A stretch of DNA of 48,100 nt from Bacillota bacterium. Lineage in GTDB: Bacteria; Bacillota; Clostridia; Peptostreptococcales; Acidaminobacteraceae. Below are positions 42,317 through 48,100 of the stretch, piece after piece. Numbering within the stretch: position 1 is the stretch's first letter; each line of letters opens with the position of its first letter. The DNA is taken from assembly GCA_020161295.1 (NCBI GenBank), contig JAIUOA010000018.1:1-48100 (forward strand), read 5' to 3'. The translations under genes were made by a program, and so were the position numbers. Below the pieces are notes generated by a model that was not told where the DNA came from, made no database searches, and saw nothing but the letters and a program-made list of their open reading frames with translations.

Positions 42317-43744
42317 ATGGAAAAGGATATGAATTTTGAAGATTTAAGCAAGACGCTAAGCCATTCGTTTAAAAATGCTTGGGAAGCTTTAAGTGAAGAA
42401 GAAATCAAACGTTGTTTCGATTTCAACGAAGGCTATAAGCAATTTCTTAATGTGGGTAAGACAGAGCGCGAAAGTGCAAATGAGATATTAAAGCAAGCAT
42501 TGGCAAGAGGCTATAAAAATATCGACCTGTACTTAAACGGAGAAGAAAAACTCGTCAAAGGCGCTAAAATTTACGCGATGAATCGCGATAAATCCATCGT
42601 CCTTTTCAACATCGGTGAGAAGCCGTTGAAGGAAGGCATGAATATCGTAGGCGCTCATATCGATGTGCCTAGAATTGACCTTAAGCCGTTCCCACTCTAT
42701 GAAGATAGTGACATGGCATTCTTTAAAACGCACTATTATGGTGGCATTAAAAAATATCAGTGGACAGCGACGCCATTGGCACTCCACGGGGTGGTTATCA
42801 ATAAAGCTGGCGAAAAAGTGGAAGTGGTTATCGGAGAGGATGAAAACGATCCAGTTTTAGCGATTACGGATTTGCTTCCACATCTTGCAAAGGATCAAGT
42901 GACGAAATCTCTCGCTGAGGGCATTGACGGTGAAACGCTTAATGTCTTAGTCGGCCATATGCCGATCGGTGACGATAAAACAAAAGATAAAGTTAAATTA
43001 CACGTATTAAAAATCTTAAACGAGAAGTATGGCATCACTGAAGCGGATTTTATGACAGCAGAATTTGAAATCGTACCTGCTGGAAAGGCGAAAGACCTCG
43101 GATTCGATCGAAGCATGATCTCTGCTTATGGTCATGATGACCGCGTGTGTTCTTATGCTGGACTTGCTGCCATGTTTGAACTCGGCGAGCTTAAAACGAC
43201 AGCTTGTGGCATGTTCATGGATAAAGAAGAGGTGGGTAGCCAAGGCAACACCGGTTCTCAATCCCGCTTCTTTGAAAACATCGTTGCTGAGTTGATCGCT
43301 CTTCAAGAGCCAAATTTCAGCGATTTATATCTCAGAAGATGTATTTCTAAAACACAAGTGCTTTCTGGTGATGTGGGGGCCGCTTATGATCCAAACTTTG
43401 CAGGTGCTTACGATAAGAAGAACTCCGCACATATTGGAAAAGGCGTTCAACTGGTGAAGTATACAGGCGCTAGAGGTAAGGGCGGATGTAACGATGCAAA
43501 TGCTGAATTCCTCGGTGAAGTCAGACAAATTTTCGAAGCAAACGATATTGTATGGCAGATCGGCGAGCTTGGAAAGGTAGACCAAGGCGGCGGTGGAACA
43601 ATCGCTTATATCCTTGCAAATTCCGATGCAGAGGTAGTCGATTGTGGTGTTCCAGTACTCAGCATGCACGCGCCATATGAAGTGGTGAGCAAGGTTGACG
43701 TCTACATGACATTTAAGGCGTACAAAGCGTTTTTAAACCGATAA
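42317..43744 (+). CDS. M18 family aminopeptidase
   Basis: Zinc aminopeptidase of the tetrahedral M18 family, removing N-terminal residues from peptides in the cytoplasm. Metal and catalytic residues: His114 in GAHIDVPR, Asp in YGHDDRVCS, Glu pair in DKEEVGS and the late histidine in LSMHAPYE. The length of 475 matches the Clostridial M18 branch. ATG 42317 is preceded by AGGGGGATTAA; a second ATG lies four codons on. Fits the peptide/amino-acid diet suggested elsewhere in the window. Confidence 0.94.
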   Translation: MEKDMNFEDLSKTLSHSFKNAWEALSEEEIKRCFDFNEGYKQFLNVGKTERESANEILKQALARGYKNIDLYLNGEEKLVKGAKIYAMNRDKSIVLFNIGEKPLKEGMNIVGAHIDVPRIDLKPFPLYEDSDMAFFKTHYYGGIKKYQWTATPLALHGVVINKAGEKVEVVIGEDENDPVLAITDLLPHLAKDQVTKSLAEGIDGETLNVLVGHMPIGDDKTKDKVKLHVLKILNEKYGITEADFMTAEFEIVPAGKAKDLGFDRSMISAYGHDDRVCSYAGLAAMFELGELKTTACGMFMDKEEVGSQGNTGSQSRFFENIVAELIALQEPNFSDLYLRRCISKTQVLSGDVGAAYDPNFAGAYDKKNSAHIGKGVQLVKYTGARGKGGCNDANAEFLGEVRQIFEANDIVWQIGELGKVDQGGGGTIAYILANSDAEVVDCGVPVLSMHAPYEVVSKVDVYMTFKAYKAFLNR

Positions 43745-43772
43745 GGACATAATTAATTTACATGCTGTTCAA

Positions 43773-43801
43773 TTGTTGTCAGGTGTAAAATCATGTATAA
43801 T
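43773..43801 (+). promoter_or_regulatory. Promoter of the OmpR-type regulator-kinase pair
   Basis: TTGTTG (43773-43778), 17-base spacer, consensus TATAAT (43796-43801). Transcription should start near 43808, nine bases before the hairpin at 43817. Confidence 0.6.
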
Positions 43802-43816
43802 AGGGATATGAGTTAA

Positions 43817-43848
43817 TGAGCATTATTTTAATAATGCTCATTTTTTTT
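43817..43848 (+). terminator. Perfect terminator hairpin directly before the response-regulator ribosome site
   Basis: TGAGCATTAT (43817-43826), loop TTTA, ATAATGCTCA (43831-43840), then eight Ts (43841-43848). The next bases are AGGAGG of the regulator gene. It lies after the promoter at 43773-43801, so it terminates aminopeptidase transcripts but also stands in the leader of the regulator mRNA. Confidence 0.88.
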
Positions 43849-43861
43849 AGGAGGCCATATG

Positions 43862-44548
43862 ATGAATAAAAGAATTTTTGTGGTTGATGACGACGAAAAC
43901 ATTAGAGAACTAATCGCGCTTTATCTGACAAAAGAAGGTTACTCCGTGGAACAATTCGAGAGCGGTGAAAAAGGACTGGAAGGCTTTAAGAACAGTACCC
44001 CAGATCTCGTTTTATTAGACATCATGATGCCAGGAATGGATGGCTATGATACCTTGAAGGCCATTCGTAAGCTCGGTCAAACGCCAGTAATCATGGTGAC
44101 AGCGAAGGATGAAACCTTTGATAAGGTACTGGGACTTGAGCTTGGTGCGGATGATTATATCGTTAAGCCTTTCGATCCTAAGGAAATGACGGCACGCGTT
44201 AAGGCCGTGATTAGGCGTTTTCAGAATGCGGATAAGATTGATCAGGACGGTGTGGTCAGTGTCGCTAACTTAACTATTAATATGGGCGATTATAACGTAA
44301 CCTATTTTGGAGAAGTGCTTGAGTTACCACCTAAGGAAATCGAGCTTTTAAATTACTTGGTCACACACCCTAATCGCGTATTCACCAGAGAGCAGTTGCT
44401 CGATCATATTTGGGGATATGATTTCTTCGGCGAAACGAGAACAGTGGATGTCCACATTAAGCGATTAAGAGAAAAATTTGATCGCGAAAATAATGGATGG
44501 GAAATTAAGACGGTTTGGGGCGTCGGTTATAAATTTAAGATCGAATAA
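43862..44548 (+). CDS. OmpR/PhoB-family response regulator
   Basis: A 228-residue regulator: receiver with VVDDDEN and Asp53 (LLDIMMPGMDG), Thr in VMVTAKDE and Lys in YIVKPFDPKE, then a winged-helix DNA-binding domain ending RTVDVHIKRLREKF...VWGVGYKF. ATG 43859 is also in frame, but ATG 43862 is seven bases from AGGAGG and preferred. The kinase gene follows after 12 bases. With Hsp20 and HtrA downstream, the pair resembles CssRS-type stress regulators; a VanRS- or PhoPR-type role cannot be excluded. Confidence 0.94.
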   Translation: MNKRIFVVDDDENIRELIALYLTKEGYSVEQFESGEKGLEGFKNSTPDLVLLDIMMPGMDGYDTLKAIRKLGQTPVIMVTAKDETFDKVLGLELGADDYIVKPFDPKEMTARVKAVIRRFQNADKIDQDGVVSVANLTINMGDYNVTYFGEVLELPPKEIELLNYLVTHPNRVFTREQLLDHIWGYDFFGETRTVDVHIKRLREKFDRENNGWEIKTVWGVGYKFKIE

Positions 44549-44560
44549 CCCGAGGTAAAC

Positions 44561-45979
44561 ATGAAGACCATTTTTCATAAATTTGCATTTATTTATATCA
44601 TGATTTTTCTCGTCTCATTTATCCTCATCATCATCGGTGTGAGGACGGTTCTCGACATCTATTTCGTGAACCACGAGACTGAGCTGATCATAAAACGCGT
44701 AACGAACTATGAAGAGCTGGTGAATAAACGGTATGTGGACTCCATCAGCTTAACCGTACTTCAGGAGCAAATCATGCTTCTCGATGGCTATACCGGCGCA
44801 AATATCTGGCTCTTTACAGAAAGTGGGGAGATGTATACCACTGAAACGGATCGAATTACGCTGGATGTCATGACGTATCCAGAACTGCCAGAAGATTTGA
44901 AAAACGTTTTTGCCGGCAAGACCACCAGCCGAGAGGTCGTTTATAAAGACCTTTATAAAGAGCGCATGCTTCGAGTAGGCTATCCCTTTAACGTAGGAAC
45001 CCTAACGTATGCCATGTTCATTAACGTGCCCATGCCAGAGATTGAGGATACCATCTCAAAGGTGTCTGTGATCATCTTTGTCTCACTTGCCATTTCTGGG
45101 CTTCTCGCCGTCATTTTAATCTTCTTGATCACGCGTCGAATGAGTTATGAGATCAATGTCATTAACGATTCCGCGAAGTTTATTTCAAACGGCAATTTTG
45201 AGAAGAAGATTATCATAAACCGTAAAGATGAGCTTGGCGAGTTAGCTGAAAGCTTTAACGCCATGGCTGATGAGCTGAATCGGCAAGAGGATACGAAACG
45301 CATGTTCATCTCCAGTCTATCCCACGATTTAAGAACGCCGCTTACGACGATTAAAGGGTATACCCAGGGGATGCTTGATGGCACCATCGAAGGAGAAAAA
45401 CAGGAACGCTACTTAAAAATAGTTTTGTCCGAAAGTGATCGGTTAATTAAGATGATTAACGATTTATTGGATTTATCTAAAATGGAAAGTGGCGCACTGG
45501 TTCTGAATAAGACCGATTTTGATTTGAATGAGATGATTCTTAATGTCCTCGACAATTTTGAACAGAAAATTATCGAGAAACGCGTAAAGCTGACCATAGA
45601 TTTAAATAAGGATAAGGTTCTAGCGCATGGGGATTATAATGCCATTCATCGCGTGATTTACAACCTGATGGATAACGCGACGAAGTTCGTCGACGTGGGT
45701 GGTGATATTAGTATCCGGACAGAGTTCCGAAACGAAAAGCTATACGTCGGCATCAGCAACTCTGGACGTGTGTTATCGCCTAAGGAGCTGGAAGTCATCT
45801 GGGATCGATTTACCAAGCTTGATAAATCGAGAGGCCTCGAGAAGAAGTCTTCTGGTCTCGGCCTTTCCATCGTTAAGGAAATCATAAAAGCACACCACGA
45901 AAAAATTGATGTGTTTTCAAATGAAGATATCGGCGTTGCCTTCATCTTTACGTTATCACCGCAAATATTCAAATCGTGA
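44561..45979 (+). CDS. Membrane sensor histidine kinase (HAMP-HisKA-HATPase)
   Basis: A 472-residue kinase. First membrane helix about residues 7-32, extracytoplasmic sensor of about 130 residues, second helix about 167-191, HAMP linker, HisKA with His255 in SLSHDLRTPLTTIKGY, and HATPase with N box NLMDNATKF and a G2-like block KSSGLGLSIVK. The sensor region is not one I recognise. Start ATG 44561 after GAGGTAA, 12 bases after its regulator. Its stop codon overlaps the ribosome site of a 27-codon ORF. Confidence 0.93.
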   Translation: MKTIFHKFAFIYIMIFLVSFILIIIGVRTVLDIYFVNHETELIIKRVTNYEELVNKRYVDSISLTVLQEQIMLLDGYTGANIWLFTESGEMYTTETDRITLDVMTYPELPEDLKNVFAGKTTSREVVYKDLYKERMLRVGYPFNVGTLTYAMFINVPMPEIEDTISKVSVIIFVSLAISGLLAVILIFLITRRMSYEINVINDSAKFISNGNFEKKIIINRKDELGELAESFNAMADELNRQEDTKRMFISSLSHDLRTPLTTIKGYTQGMLDGTIEGEKQERYLKIVLSESDRLIKMINDLLDLSKMESGALVLNKTDFDLNEMILNVLDNFEQKIIEKRVKLTIDLNKDKVLAHGDYNAIHRVIYNLMDNATKFVDVGGDISIRTEFRNEKLYVGISNSGRVLSPKELEVIWDRFTKLDKSRGLEKKSSGLGLSIVKEIIKAHHEKIDVFSNEDIGVAFIFTLSPQIFKS

Positions 45980-45986
45980 GGTTTTC

Positions 45987-46070
45987 ATGACAAGTATTTT
46001 CAAAATTTTTAAAGATGTTTATACTGTTATTCATAAATTGTTCAAACAAATGCAGTATTGTATAGTCTAG
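45987..46070 (+). CDS. Possible 27-residue amphipathic peptide
   Basis: ATG 45987 lies five bases after GAGG, which itself overlaps the TGA of the kinase gene. The 27 codons give a cationic, amphipathic helix-like peptide (MTSIFKIFKDVYTVIHKLFK, then QMQYCIV). Its stop codon TAG at 46068 is part of the TAGGAGG ribosome site of hsp20. The tidy overlap at both ends is suggestive; however, such a short AT-rich frame may arise by chance. Translational coupling of kinase to hsp20 is an alternative reason for it. Confidence 0.4.
   Translation: MTSIFKIFKDVYTVIHKLFKQMQYCIV
46038..46066 (+). promoter_or_regulatory. Promoter-like sequence before hsp20
   Basis: TTGTTC (46038-46043), 17-base spacer, TATAGT (46061-46066). 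A start seven bases on would fall inside the AGGAGG of hsp20, so a functional role is doubtful. Confidence 0.3.
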
Positions 46071-46083
46071 GAGGTGTGTAAAA

Positions 46084-46494
46084 TTGTTGAAGACAAATAA
46101 TGGCTCAAAGCACCGACAAGCATTGGATCAACTGTTTTACGACGTAATGGAAGAGAAGGTAAGCTGTGCGATAAAAAAAGGTGAGAGTGTCATCAACACC
46201 TTTGACGTCGACGTGCGTGAAAACGAGGCTTTCTTTCTAGTCGAAGCAGAACTCCCGGGGTTTACAATCGACAACATCACCATTGTGTATGAAAATAGTT
46301 ATCTAAGCATAATCGCGCAAAAGCATGAAGGTGAGTCTGAGGAAAATTATGATTTTATACGCCGTGAACGAAGATTTGGCATTTTCAGGCGCAATTTTCT
46401 CGTACAGAACGTCGATAAGGAGAATATTCGCGCCACGCTTAAAAATGGCGTCTTAAAAATTGATTTGCCAAAGTCTTCCCATACGATTTTCTAA
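46084..46494 (+). CDS. Hsp20/alpha-crystallin small heat shock protein
   Basis: ATP-independent holdase that keeps unfolded proteins soluble. The alpha-crystallin domain covers about residues 38-134: FDVDVRENEAFFLVEAELPGF, then RRERRFGIFRRNFLV and the C-terminal ATLKNGVLKIDLPK. Length 136. Start codon TTG 46084, nine bases from AGGAGG; ATG and GTG are missing here. It lies between a sensor kinase and HtrA, suggesting a shared envelope or protein-folding stress response. No heat-shock CIRCE repeat is seen upstream. Confidence 0.9.
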   Translation: MLKTNNGSKHRQALDQLFYDVMEEKVSCAIKKGESVINTFDVDVRENEAFFLVEAELPGFTIDNITIVYENSYLSIIAQKHEGESEENYDFIRRERRFGIFRRNFLVQNVDKENIRATLKNGVLKIDLPKSSHTIF

Positions 46495-46518
46495 AATCAT
46501 ATGATGAGGTGATTCACG

Positions 46519-47871
46519 ATGGATGAACAAGAAAAAAAAGCATTTGACGAAATCGAAGAAGAAGTAACAACGGATGATTCATCAATGGATGAAGATTTTA
46601 AAGAAACACCAGAGGTAGATCATGTCCCGTCTGAAGAGAACACCGTGGGCATAATCGATGAAAATCAAGAAGTACAGCATGTACCGGTGAAAAAGCAAAG
46701 GCATTTTAAACTCAGTTCCGTTTTGATGGTTTTATTATCGGCTGTTTTAATCGGTGGAAGCACTTATACGATCGGCTATTATAATGGACAAATCAATTTA
46801 AATGAAGATGCCATCGATGAAAAGGTCCAAGCATTACTTGAAAAAAATTATAACGCTGAGATATATCAATCTGTGAAGGAATACATCGAGGAAACGGGAA
46901 TCAACGCACCAGTTACCGATGCGGATGTGACAGAAATTTATAACAATGTCGTCAATTCAGTGGTGGGCATTAACAGTAAGACCACAGTGTACGATTGGTT
47001 CAACAACCAACAAGAGGTTCCTGTATCCGGTTCTGGCGTCATTTTTGATGAAACGTCTCAGTTATACTATATCGTCACCAATTACCATGTGGTCAGTGAA
47101 GCCACGGATATCGTCGTCGAGCTCGCTAAGGATCAAATCGTAAACGCCAAGTTGGTGGGCTATGATGAGTTAACAGACTTAGCGGTATTAACGATTCAGA
47201 AGACAGATATCCACGAGGATGTCATCGCGTTGATCAAACCGATTAAGGTCGGTGATTCCGAATCCTTAAAAATCGGTGAGGTGGCCATCGCCATCGGTAA
47301 CCCTTTAGGATATAACAACTCCATCACTAAAGGCATCGTCAGTGCACTAGACCGTCAAGTGGATGGTGATACAAACATCATGTACATCCAGACGGACGCT
47401 GCTATCAATCCCGGAAACTCTGGTGGTGCACTTGTGAATGGTAAAGGTGAGCTTATCGGCATCAACACGGCGAAAATAGCCGACACTGACGTGGAGGGCA
47501 TGGGATTTGCCATTCCTACAGATCAAGTGGTGACCATCGTCGCAGAACTAAAGGATAAAGGTTATGTGGCGAGACCGTTTATCGGTATCGGCGGTGTCGA
47601 TGTAGATGAAAACACTGCAGATTTATATGGCATTCCTATGGGGGTACTCGTCAGATACATCTATGAAGGCTCGCCAGCAGATAAAGCAGGGATTGAGCAG
47701 ATGGACCTAATCGTCGGAATTAATGACGAAAAAGTGTTTAACATGGCGGATCTCACTAGCATTATCAGCAAATACAAGCCAGGTGATAAAATTACCATTA
47801 AGCTTGTACGCGATGAGAAGGAAGAGAAGCTGATTACCGTAACATTAGGTGATCGCAGAAATCAAAATTAA
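46519..47871 (+). CDS. htrA: HtrA/DegP-like membrane-anchored serine protease with PDZ domain
   Basis: Quality-control protease facing outside. Residues 1-64 are cytoplasmic and highly acidic, about 65-88 a membrane helix, then a trypsin-like domain with His190 (NYHVVSE), Asp220 (TDLAVL) and Ser301 (GNSGGAL), and a C-terminal PDZ domain (about 350-447). All triad residues are present. Length 450 matches Bacillus HtrA-type proteins. Start ATG 46519 after GAGGTGA, 24 bases after hsp20, so the two share a transcript. The strong terminator downstream closes the RR-HK-hsp20-htrA group. Confidence 0.95.
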   Translation: MDEQEKKAFDEIEEEVTTDDSSMDEDFKETPEVDHVPSEENTVGIIDENQEVQHVPVKKQRHFKLSSVLMVLLSAVLIGGSTYTIGYYNGQINLNEDAIDEKVQALLEKNYNAEIYQSVKEYIEETGINAPVTDADVTEIYNNVVNSVVGINSKTTVYDWFNNQQEVPVSGSGVIFDETSQLYYIVTNYHVVSEATDIVVELAKDQIVNAKLVGYDELTDLAVLTIQKTDIHEDVIALIKPIKVGDSESLKIGEVAIAIGNPLGYNNSITKGIVSALDRQVDGDTNIMYIQTDAAINPGNSGGALVNGKGELIGINTAKIADTDVEGMGFAIPTDQVVTIVAELKDKGYVARPFIGIGGVDVDENTADLYGIPMGVLVRYIYEGSPADKAGIEQMDLIVGINDEKVFNMADLTSIISKYKPGDKITIKLVRDEKEEKLITVTLGDRRNQN

Positions 47872-47897
47872 CCACGAATTTGTTTAAGATGGGTCAT

Positions 47898-47936
47898 AAA
47901 GTGTATCTCTTTAAGAGGTACACTTTTCGTTTTTTG
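47898..47936 (+). terminator. Terminator after htrA
   Basis: AAAGTGTAtCTCTT / AAGAGgTACACTTT (47898-47926), one mismatch, then TCGTTTTTT. Confidence 0.85.
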
Positions 47937-47964
47937 AGTGCAGCATGCGGATGTATGGTATACT
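47934..47964 (+). promoter_or_regulatory. Possible upstream promoter of the next gene
   Basis: Extended -10 TGgTATACT (47956-47964) with TTGAGT at 47934-47939 (19-base spacer). Confidence 0.35.
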
Positions 47965-48034
47965 AGGATTACTAAAATAGGGCTTACTGAACGAAGTTAA
48001 AACCATTGAAAATACTGACTTGGAGACGCTTTTT

Positions 48035-48100
48035 TGATATAATAAATGCAAGGATTTTAACATTTCTTCCACAAAAACCTTGCATATGGAGGCGCCTCAT
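48035..48100 (+). promoter_or_regulatory. Promoter, 5' hairpin and ribosome site of the gene beyond the window
   Basis: Extended -10 TGaTATAAT at 48035-48043. The transcript would begin near 48050 and holds an inverted repeat ATGCAAGG (48046-48053) / CCTTGCAT (48078-48085). GGAGG at 48088-48092 lies six bases from the last two bases AT, so a start ATG at 48099 is likely, with the gene outside the window. The ribosome site is part of the 10-base palindrome GAGGCGCCTC (48089-48098). Confidence 0.5.

Noticed and set aside
26785..46043. Shared TTGTTCA element before LTA synthase and hsp20 as a common regulator site
   Set aside because: Only two short AT-rich matches with different surroundings and spacing; not enough for a motif.
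46038..46066. Strong independent hsp20 promoter
   Set aside because: A start from this -10 would cut into the AGGAGG site, so I keep it only as a low-confidence feature.
1..48100. CRISPR arrays, insertion sequences, prophage, tRNA or rRNA genes
   Set aside because: I found no repeat-spacer arrays, transposase, integrase or phage genes, and no tRNA cloverleaf or rRNA sequence.

Overview
The window looks like core chromosome of a low-to-middle GC Gram-positive bacterium, most likely an anaerobic, amino-acid-using member of the Clostridia. Pointers to this are strong GGAGG-type ribosome binding sites before almost every gene, many U-tract terminators, a lipoteichoic-acid synthase, DegS/DegU-type and OmpR-type two-component pairs, the class V aminotransferase-serA-DUF1015 serine cluster, and a histidine pathway that uses separate FtcD and FchA proteins. 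A Fusibacter/Acidaminobacter-like host is only a guess. I see no phage, insertion sequence, CRISPR array, tRNA or rRNA.

Layout. 0.2-4.0 kb: a type II NADH dehydrogenase fused to a DoxX-like membrane domain, then NusG-domain-II, Gx-transporter and polyprenyl-diphosphate-synthase genes, a quinone/isoprenoid redox group. 4.0-9.7 kb: free-methionine sulfoxide reductase, an MFS exporter with a palindrome over its promoter, greA, glutaminase, an unknown lipoprotein and a membrane diguanylate cyclase. 9.9-13.2 kb: asnS, an MgtC-like protein, a DUF1294 protein and an SDR-type threonine dehydrogenase. 13.3-16.1 kb: ftcD-hutI-fchA. 16.2-20.6 kb: a DegV protein and the serine cluster. 20.7-26.5 kb: a long glutamine synthetase, an AI-2E-type permease, threonine aldolase, an unknown gene and a pseudouridine synthase. 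26.5-26.7 kb: a structured RNA that I read as 6S RNA. 26.8-30.2 kb: LTA synthase, bactofilin and an M23 peptidase. 30.3-38.1 kb: a MarR regulator, a 1790-residue pseudokinase-ATPase-TPR-GAF-GGDEF protein and YgiQ. 38.1-42.2 kb: hutH, a DUF896 protein, a lone CheW and a DegS/DegU-type pair. 42.3-47.9 kb: an M18 aminopeptidase, then a response regulator, histidine kinase, 27-codon ORF, Hsp20 and HtrA. The last 160 bases are the leader of a gene that begins at the window edge.

How it fits together. Several genes turn amino acids into ammonia, one-carbon units and glycine: hutH/hutI/ftcD/fchA for histidine (urocanase is not here), threonine dehydrogenase and threonine aldolase for threonine, glutaminase for glutamine. 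Serine and glutamine synthesis genes sit beside them. The second half is richer in envelope and signalling functions. The most unusual single object is the giant signalling protein at 30.8-36.2 kb, whose kinase domain has lost its catalytic residues while its GGEEF site is intact. The RR-HK-Hsp20-HtrA group resembles a secretion/envelope-stress module of the CssRS-HtrA kind.
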